The translations under genes were made by a program, and so were the position numbers. This document shows positions 25,396-33,530 of a DNA stretch of 64,000 nt, piece by piece. The notes beneath the pieces were generated by a model. It was not told where the DNA came from, did not search any database, and saw only the letters and a list, made by a program, of their open reading frames with translations. How positions within the stretch are numbered: position 1 is the first letter of the stretch; the number at the start of each line of letters is the position of its first letter. This stretch comes from DASYLJ01 sp036009625 (GTDB lineage: Bacteria; Desulfobacterota; Binatia; DP-6): contig DASYLJ010000096.1 of the NCBI GenBank assembly GCA_036009625.1, positions 62,001 through 126,000 on the forward strand, given 5' to 3'.

Positions 25396-26075
25396 TGTCG
25401 ACGGGCGACGCCCTCGACATCGTCCTCTTCACGCTACGGATCGCGGCGCTCGGCACCGCGCTGCTGCTGGTGCCCGGCGTCGCCGTCGCCTACGGCCTGT
25501 CGCGCTACCGCGGTCCCGGCATGGGTGCCATCGAGACCCTGCTGAGCCTGCCACTGGTCCTGCCCCCGACGGCGGTGGGTCTGGCGCTGCTCGAGCTGCT
25601 GGCACGCAACGGCGCCTTCGGCGGCTGGCTCGTCGCACACGGGGTGGACGTGCTGTTCACCTGGAAGGCGGTCCTGCTCGCCACCATGGTGATGTCGTTC
25701 CCGCTGCTGGTGCGTTCGGCGCGCACCGCCTTCGAGGAGGTCGATCCGCGGCTGGTCGGCATCGCGCGCACGCTCGGCTGCCGGCCGCTGGCCGCGTTCC
25801 TGCGTGTCAGCCTGCCGCTCGCGTGGCGCGGCATCCTCGCCGGCACGGTGCTGGCGTTCGCGCGCGCGCTCGGCGAGTTCGGCGCGACGGTGATGGTGGC
25901 CGGCAACATCCCGGGACGTACCCAGACGCTGGCGCTGGCGATCGTCCAGGAGACGCAGGTGGGCCGCGACGACAGCGCGCGCATGCTGGCGGCGGTGACC
26001 GTCGTGCTGGCGTTCGTCACGCTGTGGACGGCGGAGCTGGTGACCCGCCGCCATGCGCGGCGGGACGCGCGATGA
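25395..26075 (+). CDS. modB: Molybdate ABC transporter permease
   Basis: A 226-residue permease with five or six membrane helices. The cytoplasmic coupling helix is EFGATVMVAGNIPGRTQTL (the EAA-loop region, near residue 160), and LPLVLPPTAVGLALL near residue 50 is typical of ModB. It forms the membrane channel with ModC. Its ATG overlaps the modA stop. Confidence 0.93.
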   Translation: MSTGDALDIVLFTLRIAALGTALLLVPGVAVAYGLSRYRGPGMGAIETLLSLPLVLPPTAVGLALLELLARNGAFGGWLVAHGVDVLFTWKAVLLATMVMSFPLLVRSARTAFEEVDPRLVGIARTLGCRPLAAFLRVSLPLAWRGILAGTVLAFARALGEFGATVMVAGNIPGRTQTLALAIVQETQVGRDDSARMLAAVTVVLAFVTLWTAELVTRRHARRDAR

Positions 26076-27127
26076 TCGATCTCGACGTCACGCTGCCGCT
26101 GGCGCGCTTCGCGCTACACGTGACGGCGGCGCTCGGTGGCGGCGTCACCGCGGTCATGGGACCGTCGGGCGCCGGCAAGACGTCGCTGCTCGAGGCCGTG
26201 GCAGGGCTGCGATCACGCGCGCGCGGTCGGATCGCCGTCGGCGACGAGGTGCTGCTCGACAGCATGCGCGGCGTGCGGCTTCCACCCGAGCGACGCCACG
26301 TCGGTTACGTGCCGCAGGACGCCGGCCTCTTCCCCCACCTGACGGCGCGCGCGAACGTCGCCTTCGGCGCGCGCGGCGACACGCGGGCCGCGGTCGACAT
26401 GCTCGAGCTCGCGCCGCTGCTCGACCGCTACCCCGCCACGCTCTCCGGCGGCGAGCGACAGCGTGTGGCGCTGGCACGCGCGCTCGCCACGGCACCCCGC
26501 GTGCTGCTGCTCGACGAGCCGCTGGCGGCGCTCGACGTCGCGCTGCGCGAGCGCATCCTGCCCTACCTGCTTCGCATCCGGGACGACTGGCGCGTGCCGA
26601 TCCTCTACGTCACGCACAACGTCGGCGAGGCGCTGGCGCTGGCCGACACCGTGCTCGTCCTGCGCGACGGTGGCGTCGCCGCGCAGGCGCCGCCGCTCGA
26701 GCTGCTCGGGTCGCCGGCGCTCGCCGGCGCCGCGGCGGCGGGCATCGAGAACCTGCTGCGCGGCCGCATCGTCACGCACGACGCCGACGCCGGCGTGACC
26801 CGCGTCGCCGTGGACGAGGTCACGACGCTGAGCGTGCCGCTGGCGACGGCACATCCGGTCGGAGCCGAGGTCACGCTCGTCGTACGCGCCGAGGACGTGC
26901 TCGTCGCCACCGAGGTGCCGCGCGGCCTGTCGGCGCGGAACGTGCTGCCGGCTGCGATCGTGGGCCTCGAGCGCCGCGGGGCGGACGTGCTGCTCCGGTG
27001 TCACCCGGACGGGTCGGGTGCGGCGTGGGTGGTGCGGCTCACGCCGTCGGCGGTGGAGGCGTTGGGGATCGTGATCGGCGCGCGGGTGTGGCTGGCGGTG
27101 AAGAGCCATTCGGTGCGGGTGAGCTGA
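26072..27127 (+). CDS. modC: Molybdate ABC transporter ATPase
   Basis: A 351-residue ABC ATPase. Walker A is GPSGAGKTS (near 30), the Q-loop is YVPQDAGLFPH, the signature is LSGGERQRVALARAL (near 126) and Walker B is VLLLDEPLAALD. The C-terminal third (about 240-351) is a TOBE/MOP oxyanion-binding domain (VRAEDVLVATEVP, then ARNVLPAAIVGLE). ATGA overlap with modB. Confidence 0.93.
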   Translation: MIDLDVTLPLARFALHVTAALGGGVTAVMGPSGAGKTSLLEAVAGLRSRARGRIAVGDEVLLDSMRGVRLPPERRHVGYVPQDAGLFPHLTARANVAFGARGDTRAAVDMLELAPLLDRYPATLSGGERQRVALARALATAPRVLLLDEPLAALDVALRERILPYLLRIRDDWRVPILYVTHNVGEALALADTVLVLRDGGVAAQAPPLELLGSPALAGAAAAGIENLLRGRIVTHDADAGVTRVAVDEVTTLSVPLATAHPVGAEVTLVVRAEDVLVATEVPRGLSARNVLPAAIVGLERRGADVLLRCHPDGSGAAWVVRLTPSAVEALGIVIGARVWLAVKSHSVRVS

Positions 27128-27151
27128 GCCCCGGCGGCTCGGCCTCCCTCC

Positions 27152-27167
27152 TGGCACGGACCCTGCT
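27152..27167 (+). promoter_or_regulatory. Sigma-54 promoter candidate for CSLREA gene 1
   Basis: TGGCACG-GACC-CTGCT: the -24 half is perfect and the -12 half has one mismatch to TTGCT, with the GG and GC exactly 12 bases apart. Predicted start near 27178, giving a leader of about 100 bases. Confidence 0.5.
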
Positions 27168-27238
27168 CTCTCGTTGGCCGTCACGTCGGCGGCTGGATCG
27201 TCGCACGGGAACGTCTCCCGGCGGCGTCATGATTCCGG

Positions 27239-27255
27239 TCGCCCGCGTCGGGCGA
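27239..27255 (+). other. Hairpin in the leader of CSLREA gene 1
   Basis: TCGCCCG, loop CGT, CGGGCGA, located 20 bases before the ribosome site. It may be a modC terminator remnant or a leader structure. Confidence 0.35.
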
Positions 27256-27277
27256 TCTGACACGAGCGGAGGGGATG

Positions 27278-29374
27278 ATGCGGGCGATGGCGGCGGCAGT
27301 GCTCCTGGGCCTGACGTGGGTCGCGCCCGTCGAGGCGGCGACGATCACGGTGACGACCACGACGGACGAGCTCACCGACGACGGCGACTGCTCGCTGCGC
27401 GAGGCGATCCGTGGCGCCAACGATGACAACGCCGTCGACGCCTGCACCTCCGGCAACGGCGACGACACGGTGATCGTTCCCGCCGGGCTCTACCTCCTCG
27501 ACCTGCTCGGGCCCGACAACTACGCCCTCTCGGGCGACCTCGACGTGCGCGACGGCATGACCCTTCAGGGCGACGGCCCGGGCCTCACGATCGTCGACGG
27601 TAACGAGACGGACCGCGTCTTCGACGTCCAGACGTCCGAGCTCGTCACGCTGACCGGCGTCACCATCCGCAACGGCATCGCACCAGGCAGCTTCGGCGGC
27701 GGCGTCCGCGGTGACGTCGGTGCCAACCTGAGTCTCACCGACTGCGCCGTCGAGTCGAGCACGGCCGGCGGCGGTGGTGGCGTGTATCACGCCGGCGGCG
27801 CGCTCAACTCGCTCAGCATCGAGCGCTGCACGATCACCGGCAACGACAGCACCGGCGACGGCGGCGGCGTGCAGGCATACGAGGCGAACACCTACATCGC
27901 CGACTGTACCATCGACGACAATCACGCCACGGCCATGGGCGGAGGCCTCGGCGCGGCGGGCGGCTCGACCTCGTTTCTCGTGAACGTGGTGCACACCACG
28001 ATCTCGAACAACACGGCGGACAACGCCGGTGCCGGCGTGGTGGCGTCGAACTTCGCGATGATCAGCATCCGGAACAGCACGCTCAGCGGCAACACCGCAG
28101 ACCAGAACGGTGGTGCCGTCATGCAGACGTTCTCCGACGGCGTCGTCCTGAGCAACGTCACCGTCACCAACAACACCGCCACCCTCGGCGACGGCGGCGG
28201 CATCTTCCGCGGCAACGGCACCGCCGGCGTGACGGTGCTGAACAGCATCGTCGCCGGAAACTTCGCACCCGCCGGCTTCAACCCCGACTGCTGGGGCCCG
28301 ATCACCTCGGAAGGGCACACCCTTGTCGGCATCGTCGGGCTGAACTGCTCGCTCGGCGGCACCACCATCGGCAACGTCACCGGCGCCGCCAGCCTGGGCC
28401 CGTTGGCCGACAACGGCGGCACCACGCTGACGCACCAGCTCCTCGTGGGCAGCCCCGCCATCGACGCCGGCGATCCCGCCACCCCTGGCAGTGGTGGCAC
28501 CTCGTGCGAGACGACCGATCAGCGCGGCGCAACCCGGCCCGGCGGCACGCGGTGCGACATGGGCGCCGTGGAATCGGACGCCATCGTCCCCACGACGACG
28601 ACCTCCTCGTCCACGACCACCTCGTCGACCACGATCACCACCACATCGTCGACGACGACGAGCTCCACGACGACGTCGAGCACGACGTCCAGCACGCTGG
28701 TCACGTCGACGACGAGCACCACCGCACCATCCATCACCACCACGACGACGGTGACGACGTCGACGCTCGGACCGCCGCCGTCGTCGACGAGCACGACGTT
28801 CGTCCCGCCTCCGCCGCCACCGCAGCCTTTGTGCGTCGACGGCGCGCCACTCGCGGCGACGCTGACGTTCGCCAAGGTGGGCGGCACGTCCGGCGACGAG
28901 AAGCTGACCGTGACCGGCACGGTGTCGCTGCCTGCCGGCACTCCCACCACGCTCGACCCCGTCACGCAGGGGCTGCAGCTCCTCATCGATCAGCCGGGGA
29001 TGCCGCCGATCGCCTTCCTACGGCTGACGGCTGTTAACGGCCCCATTCCGCCGGGAGCGCCCGGCAACGGCTGCGATCCGAAGGACGGCTGGAAGGGCAC
29101 GACGTACACGAACAGGTCCGGCGCCGTGCTGCCGCCCGCGTGCCCTCCCGGCAGCGCTCAGGGACTGCGCTCGGTGAAGTTGAAGGACCGTCGCGCCAAG
29201 GGGAAGGGCATCGGCGTCACGGCGAAGGTGAGCGGCGCGACGCTCCCCGCACCCACCGCACCGGTGCGGATCACGATCGTCTTCGGTGCGTCTCCCGAGG
29301 CAGGCGCCGCCGGACTCTGCGGCGGCCATCAGGTCTCGTGCTCGGCGAAGAAGTCGAAGGTGACCTGCCGGTAG
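27278..29374 (+). CDS. Secreted CSLREA beta-helix protein, paralogue 1
   Basis: A 698-residue exported protein. After the signal peptide (cleavage near VEA/AT) comes the CSLREA module (DELTDDGDCSLREAIRGAN) and a right-handed parallel beta-helix (about 60-390) with Gly/Asn-rich rungs such as GGGVYHAGGALNSL and NNTATLGDGGGIF. Around 395-425 is the choice-of-anchor-like segment AIDAGDPATPGSGG and TCETTDQRGATRPGGTRCDMGAVE. A Thr/Ser linker (about 430-505) precedes a C-terminal domain (about 510-698) shared with the protein at 43277-45484 (GNGCDPKDGWKGTTY, PPACPPGSAQGLRS, LKDRRAKGKGI). It probably is a surface adhesin or binding protein. Ribosome site GGAGG is five bases before ATG 27278. Confidence 0.8.
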   Translation: MRAMAAAVLLGLTWVAPVEAATITVTTTTDELTDDGDCSLREAIRGANDDNAVDACTSGNGDDTVIVPAGLYLLDLLGPDNYALSGDLDVRDGMTLQGDGPGLTIVDGNETDRVFDVQTSELVTLTGVTIRNGIAPGSFGGGVRGDVGANLSLTDCAVESSTAGGGGGVYHAGGALNSLSIERCTITGNDSTGDGGGVQAYEANTYIADCTIDDNHATAMGGGLGAAGGSTSFLVNVVHTTISNNTADNAGAGVVASNFAMISIRNSTLSGNTADQNGGAVMQTFSDGVVLSNVTVTNNTATLGDGGGIFRGNGTAGVTVLNSIVAGNFAPAGFNPDCWGPITSEGHTLVGIVGLNCSLGGTTIGNVTGAASLGPLADNGGTTLTHQLLVGSPAIDAGDPATPGSGGTSCETTDQRGATRPGGTRCDMGAVESDAIVPTTTTSSSTTTSSTTITTTSSTTTSSTTTSSTTSSTLVTSTTSTTAPSITTTTTVTTSTLGPPPSSTSTTFVPPPPPPQPLCVDGAPLAATLTFAKVGGTSGDEKLTVTGTVSLPAGTPTTLDPVTQGLQLLIDQPGMPPIAFLRLTAVNGPIPPGAPGNGCDPKDGWKGTTYTNRSGAVLPPACPPGSAQGLRSVKLKDRRAKGKGIGVTAKVSGATLPAPTAPVRITIVFGASPEAGAAGLCGGHQVSCSAKKSKVTCR

Positions 29375-29404
29375 CGCGCTGCAGCACGCGTTTTGTACTT
29401 GACG

Positions 29405-29426
29405 CCCTCGCGGCACCGGGCGAGGG
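29405..29426 (+). terminator. Possible hairpin terminator
   Basis: CCCTCGC, eight-base loop, GCGAGGG, 31 bases after the stop of the CSLREA gene. It ends eight bases before the next ATG, so it could also influence that start. Confidence 0.35.
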
Positions 29427-29434
29427 TTCGGGTC

Positions 29435-30634
29435 ATGCGCACACGTCGCCTCGTCCCGCTCGCGGTAGCCCTCGTGCTGTCCGCGCTGGCCGGTCCCGTC
29501 GCCGCTCAGGGCGAGAACCCGTACCCCGGCTACACGAGCGCCATCTACGCCGACCCGGCCAACTGGCTCTGCCGGCCCGACATGGACGACGTCTGCGACC
29601 ACGGGCTCGACGCAACCGAGGTGAAGGCGAACGGCCACACGTCGATCGAGCGCTGGAAGCCGGCGCGGCAGCCGAAGATCGACTGCTTCTACATCTATCC
29701 GACGATCTCGACCGACACGACGGGCAACAGCGACCTGATCCCCGGTGCCGACCAGGAGCTCTTCGTCGTCGGCCAGCAGGCGGCGCGTCTCGGCAGCGTC
29801 TGCCGCGTGTTCGCACCGGTCTACCGGCAGATCACGCTCACCGCCCTGCTCTCCATCATCGGCGGCAACCCCATTCCGTTCGACGCGCAGCTCGCCGTGG
29901 ACGACGTCGTCGACGCCTGGAAGCATTACATCGCGAACGACAACCACGGCCGCGGCGTCATCCTGATCGGTCACTCGCAGGGCGCGAGCCAGCTGACCGG
30001 GCTGCTGCAGAGCGAGATCGACGGCAACGCCGTCCTGCGCGATCGTGTCGTGTCGGCGATGCTGCTCGGGACGAGCTTCCAGGTGCCGGTGGGCGAGGAC
30101 ATCGGCGGCTCGCTCGCGAACATGCCGCTCTGTCATCGCGACACCGATACCGGCTGCATCATCAGCTACGCGTCGTTCCGCGCCGAAGCGCCGCCGCCGG
30201 CGGACAGTCGCTTCGGTCGCTCGCTGCAGCCCGGCTGGGAAGCCGCCTGCACCAATCCGGCGTCGCTGCGTGGTGGCAAGGGTACGCTGCACCCGTACCT
30301 GCCCACCGACGCCCGCGCCCTGCCCATCCTTCCGCCGCCACCCCCACCGCAGTGGGTCGATCCCGCCAAGGGCGTCACGATCGACACGCCGTTCGTCACG
30401 CTGCCGCGCTGGGTGACCGGCGAGTGCCAGAAGCGCGACGGCTTCGTCTACCTCTCCATCGCAAGCACCGGAAACACCGCGCACCGGGTCGACGACCTGA
30501 GCGGCGCCGACCTCACACCCGACTGGGGCCTGCACCTGGTGGACGCGAACATCGCGATGGGCGATCTGCTCGCGATCGCGCGTCGGCAGAGTCGCACCTA
30601 CTGCCAGTCGCACGAGTGCTCCGCGGCGCGGTAG
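29435..30634 (+). CDS. Exported DUF3089 alpha/beta-hydrolase
   Basis: A 399-residue protein with a signal peptide (cleavage near VAA/QG, residue 25). It matches the DUF3089 family of alpha/beta hydrolases: DCFYIYPTISTD (near 86), the FAPVYRQITL block, and the nucleophile elbow GHSQGASQL (near 188). The Asp and His of the triad are probably in the C-terminal part (DLTPDWGLHLVDANIAM). Likely a secreted lipase or esterase. ATG 29435 is chosen because the signal peptide starts there; an upstream start adds 14 unrelated residues. Confidence 0.8.
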   Translation: MRTRRLVPLAVALVLSALAGPVAAQGENPYPGYTSAIYADPANWLCRPDMDDVCDHGLDATEVKANGHTSIERWKPARQPKIDCFYIYPTISTDTTGNSDLIPGADQELFVVGQQAARLGSVCRVFAPVYRQITLTALLSIIGGNPIPFDAQLAVDDVVDAWKHYIANDNHGRGVILIGHSQGASQLTGLLQSEIDGNAVLRDRVVSAMLLGTSFQVPVGEDIGGSLANMPLCHRDTDTGCIISYASFRAEAPPPADSRFGRSLQPGWEAACTNPASLRGGKGTLHPYLPTDARALPILPPPPPPQWVDPAKGVTIDTPFVTLPRWVTGECQKRDGFVYLSIASTGNTAHRVDDLSGADLTPDWGLHLVDANIAMGDLLAIARRQSRTYCQSHECSAAR

Positions 30635-30676
30635 CCCATACTCGACCCGTCCCGTGTCCGGGCGCATGAGTGAGCC

Positions 30677-31660
30677 ATGCGCGCCATGGTCCTCGATGCC
30701 CCGCACGAGCCGCTGCGCCTCGTCGGACGGCCGTCACCCGCCCCCGGGGCCCATGAGGTGCTGCTGCGCACGCTCGCGTGCGGGGTCTGCCGCACCGATC
30801 TCCACGTCGTGGACGGTGAGCTGCCGCATCCGTCGCTGCCGCTGGTCCCGGGACACGAGATCGTCGGCACTGTGATCGGCATCGGTCCCGACGTCGACGG
30901 GATCGCGCAGGGGGACGTCGTCGGTGTGCCGTGGCTCGGCTGGACCTGCGGCATCTGCGCGTTCTGCCGCAGCGGTCGCGAGAACCTCTGCCCGCGCGCC
31001 CGCTTCACCGGCTACGATCTCGACGGCGGCTACGCCGACGAGGTCGTCGCCGACCACCGCTACTGCTTCCGGATTCCCGAAGGCCATGCGCCCGCGGCCG
31101 CTGCACCCCTGCTCTGCGCCGGGCTGATCGGCTATCGCAGCCTGCGCATGGCCGGCGACGCGCACGCGCTCGGCATCTACGGCTTCGGCGCCGCCGCCCA
31201 CATCGTGGCCCAGGTGGCCCGCTGGGAGGGTCGGCGGCTCTACGCCTTCGTGCGCCCCGGTGACGAGACGGCGAAAGCATTCGCGCGCTCCCTCGGTGCC
31301 GTGTGGGCCGGCGACGCGGGCGACATCCCACCCGAGCCGCTCGATGCGGCCATCATCTTCGCCCCGGCCGGCGAGCTCGTCCCCGCGGCACTGCGCGCCG
31401 TCCAGCCCGGCGGGATCGTCGTCTGCGGCGGTATCCACATGAGCGACATCCCGTCGTTCCCCTACGAGCTGCTGTGGGGCGAGCGCACCATACGCTCCGT
31501 GGCCAACCTGACGCGCGCCGACGCGACGGAGTTCCTTACGCTGGCGGCGCGGATCCCCGTCGAGACGACGGTGCAGCCGTATCCGCTCACGGAGGCGAAC
31601 CGCGCGCTCGACGATCTGCGCGCCGGTCGGATCCAGGGTGCAGCGGTGCTCGTGCCCTGA
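30677..31660 (+). CDS. Zinc-dependent alcohol dehydrogenase
   Basis: A 327-residue medium-chain dehydrogenase. The catalytic zinc ligands are in ACGVCRTDLHVVDGELPHPS (Cys near 38) and GHEIVG (near 61); the structural zinc Cys set is WTCGICAFCRSGRENLCPRA. The cofactor loop IYGFGAAAH (near 172) binds NAD(P). It is of the AdhP/AdhA type, oxidising alcohols or reducing aldehydes. Monocistronic as far as can be seen. Confidence 0.9.
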   Translation: MRAMVLDAPHEPLRLVGRPSPAPGAHEVLLRTLACGVCRTDLHVVDGELPHPSLPLVPGHEIVGTVIGIGPDVDGIAQGDVVGVPWLGWTCGICAFCRSGRENLCPRARFTGYDLDGGYADEVVADHRYCFRIPEGHAPAAAAPLLCAGLIGYRSLRMAGDAHALGIYGFGAAAHIVAQVARWEGRRLYAFVRPGDETAKAFARSLGAVWAGDAGDIPPEPLDAAIIFAPAGELVPAALRAVQPGGIVVCGGIHMSDIPSFPYELLWGERTIRSVANLTRADATEFLTLAARIPVETTVQPYPLTEANRALDDLRAGRIQGAAVLVP

Positions 31661-31680
31661 CGGCCACCGTGCGCGATGCA

Positions 31681-31708
31681 ATGAGACGAGCCCTCGGCTG
31701 CGTCTCAT
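31681..31708 (+). terminator. Hairpin terminator after the alcohol dehydrogenase
   Basis: ATGAGACGAGCC pairs with GGCTGCGTCTCAT across a three-base loop with one bulged G. No T tract; position is 20 bases after the stop. Confidence 0.5.
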
Positions 31709-31714
31709 GGAGCC

Positions 31715-32209
31715 ATGACGACGTCCCTTGCGCGCCTTCTCGTTACGCTGCTCGTGTCTCTGTCGCCCGCGCTCGCCCATGCCCAGACGCTCGACGAGCC
31801 CGGCACCGCCAACGCCGCCATCCGGCACGATGCGCCGGACCACCTCGGCTGCGACGACGGCGACCCGTGCACCGACGACGTCCGCAGCGGCAGCACGTGC
31901 GTGCGCACGCCGTCGACCGGCCTCGTCGGCATCGCCTGCGCCTGCACGCGTGCGGCCGAGACCGCCTGCGGCACTTCCCTTCCGGCCGGCATGCTCCGCA
32001 AGACGGCTCGTGCGTGCGCCCCGGTATCCCCGACGGCCGGCGATCCCGGCCGCGCGATCCGCCGCTCGGCGCACCATTGGAGCGGCGCGCTGCGCCTGGC
32101 ACGCACACCGGCCGCACGCCGCAGCCTCGGGGCTGCGTGCGCCGACGCGCTGGCCGGCGCCCTGGATGATGCCGTCACTCGGGCGCAATGGCTGCTGGCC
32201 GGCGGCTGA
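31715..32209 (+). CDS. Small secreted Cys-rich protein
   Basis: A 164-residue exported protein with a signal peptide (cleavage near AHA/QT, residue 23). The mature part carries CDDGDPCTDDV, a motif repeated in secreted proteins of Myxococcota-like bacteria, then further Cys (SGSTCVRTPS, CACTRAAETACG). The C-terminal half is Ala/Arg-rich and helical. Probably a cell-surface or extracellular protein stabilised by disulfides; the function is unknown. Confidence 0.65.
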   Translation: MTTSLARLLVTLLVSLSPALAHAQTLDEPGTANAAIRHDAPDHLGCDDGDPCTDDVRSGSTCVRTPSTGLVGIACACTRAAETACGTSLPAGMLRKTARACAPVSPTAGDPGRAIRRSAHHWSGALRLARTPAARRSLGAACADALAGALDDAVTRAQWLLAGG

Positions 32210-32210
32210 T

Positions 32211-32224
32211 CGACTAGATAGTCG
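32211..32224. promoter_or_regulatory. 14-bp inverted repeat
   Basis: CGACTA-GA-TAGTCG directly after the stop at 32209. Could be an operator for the following gene; the only support is symmetry and position. Confidence 0.25.
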
Positions 32225-32249
32225 CCCGGCCGTACGACCTAGTACCTCC

Positions 32250-32265
32250 GGGCACGCAAGGCGCC
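32250..32265 (+). promoter_or_regulatory. Weak sigma-54 candidate before the BNR gene
   Basis: GGGCACG-CAAG-GCGCC keeps the -24 half and the GG-to-GC spacing, but the -12 half has only the GC. Listed because it has the same place relative to an exported-protein gene as the stronger sites. Confidence 0.25.
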
Positions 32266-32326
32266 CCTGCAACGCCATGCATTGCGGCCTGCCAAATGCT
32301 CAACACCGGCGGGCATCCAGGCTGGC

Positions 32327-33442
32327 ATGAGGACTGCTCTCGTCAGCATGCAACGACTCGCCATCGCACTCCTCACACTCACCCTTCTTTCCTCCCGATC
32401 CGCGCTCGCACAAACCTGGGAAGCCGTCGGACCGAACGATGCGGCCCTCTATGTCGCCACCGATCCAAGCGATCCGGCACGCGTCTGGGCCGGAACCTTC
32501 GACGGACTGTTCGGGAGCACGGACGGCGGCAGCATGTGGGTGGAGCGCGACAACGGCCTCCCCGACGCGAACGGCGGCCAGTGCACGGTACAGGCCTCGG
32601 CGTTCGACCCGGATCGCCCGCGTCAGCTCTATGCCGGCGTCGGCAACCGCCAGAACTCCTTCCAGGGTTGCGGCGCGTTTCGCGGCATCGGCCGCGGTCG
32701 CCGCTGGCGCTCGCTCGGCATCGACGACCAGAACGTGAGCGCGCTCGCCTTCGTGTCGGGTCGTCCCGACGTCCTGTGGGCGGGCACCGCGGGTGACGGC
32801 GGCGACGTCCGCGGCGGCATCTGGAAGCGCGTCGGTCACCGCCCGTGGACCCGGACCTTCTCGTTCCTCGACGTCGACACCGACATCACCGCGTTCGCCA
32901 CCGACCCGCGCGACGGTGACACGGTCTACGCCGCCAGCAACAACGAGGGCGTACTGAAGACCACGGATGGCGGCACCTCGTGGACGCCGGCGAACGTCGG
33001 CCTGCCGCGCTTCAACTTCCTCGGCGAGTCGAGCCCGACCGGCGCCTTCATCTTCACGCTGCCCCTCGTGATCGACGCCCACGATCCCGACACGTTGTAC
33101 GTCGGCACCCTGGGCTTCGGCTCCTGCTGCATCGACGAAGTCGGCATCGGCGGCGATGCCTTCACGTCGCACGACGGCGGCGCGACGTGGTCGCCGAGCA
33201 CGAGCGGCCTCACCGCCCTCAACGTGCTGGCGCTCGTCTCCGATCCGACGGTCGCCGGTACCGTCTACGCCGGCACCACGAACGGCGTCTTCCGCAGCCA
33301 GGACAGTGGCGCGACGTGGTCGCCGTTCGGCCTCCAGGGGCAGCTCGTGCGCTCGCTCGCAGAATCGGCCGACGGCAGCGCGCTCTACGCCGTCACCACC
33401 ACCGTCAATCGTCTCTCGCTCGTGTCCGTCGAATCAAAGTAG
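32327..33442 (+). CDS. Secreted Asp-box (BNR/sortilin-like) propeller protein
   Basis: A 371-residue protein with a signal peptide (AIALLTLTLLSSRSALA). It contains at least four Asp-box motifs of the S/T-x-D-x-G-x-x-W type: STDGGSMW, TTDGGTSW, SHDGGATW and SQDSGATW, which mark beta-propeller blades as in sialidases, VPS10/sortilin and YCF48-like proteins. No sialidase catalytic residues are apparent, so it is probably a binding propeller. ATG 32327 or 32348 are both possible; the signal peptide is intact from either. Confidence 0.75.
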   Translation: MRTALVSMQRLAIALLTLTLLSSRSALAQTWEAVGPNDAALYVATDPSDPARVWAGTFDGLFGSTDGGSMWVERDNGLPDANGGQCTVQASAFDPDRPRQLYAGVGNRQNSFQGCGAFRGIGRGRRWRSLGIDDQNVSALAFVSGRPDVLWAGTAGDGGDVRGGIWKRVGHRPWTRTFSFLDVDTDITAFATDPRDGDTVYAASNNEGVLKTTDGGTSWTPANVGLPRFNFLGESSPTGAFIFTLPLVIDAHDPDTLYVGTLGFGSCCIDEVGIGGDAFTSHDGGATWSPSTSGLTALNVLALVSDPTVAGTVYAGTTNGVFRSQDSGATWSPFGLQGQLVRSLAESADGSALYAVTTTVNRLSLVSVESK

Positions 33443-33473
33443 GACGGCGCAGGAGTAGGCCGCGTACGCACGA

Positions 33474-33505
33474 AGAGGCGGACGGCTCCGGAGCCGTCCG
33501 CCTCT
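33474..33505. terminator. Strong bidirectional terminator
   Basis: A perfect 32-base palindrome (arms of 16, AGAGGCGGACGGCTCC and its complement) in the middle of the 88-base gap between two convergent genes ending at 33442 and 33531. Confidence 0.8.
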
Positions 33506-33530
33506 CGAGCGGGCTCGCGATCGATCGCGC

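Noticed and set aside
28600..28800. Microsatellite-like acg/tcg repeats
   Set aside because: They encode the Thr/Ser linker of the CSLREA protein and are in frame; the same occurs at 44740-44930.
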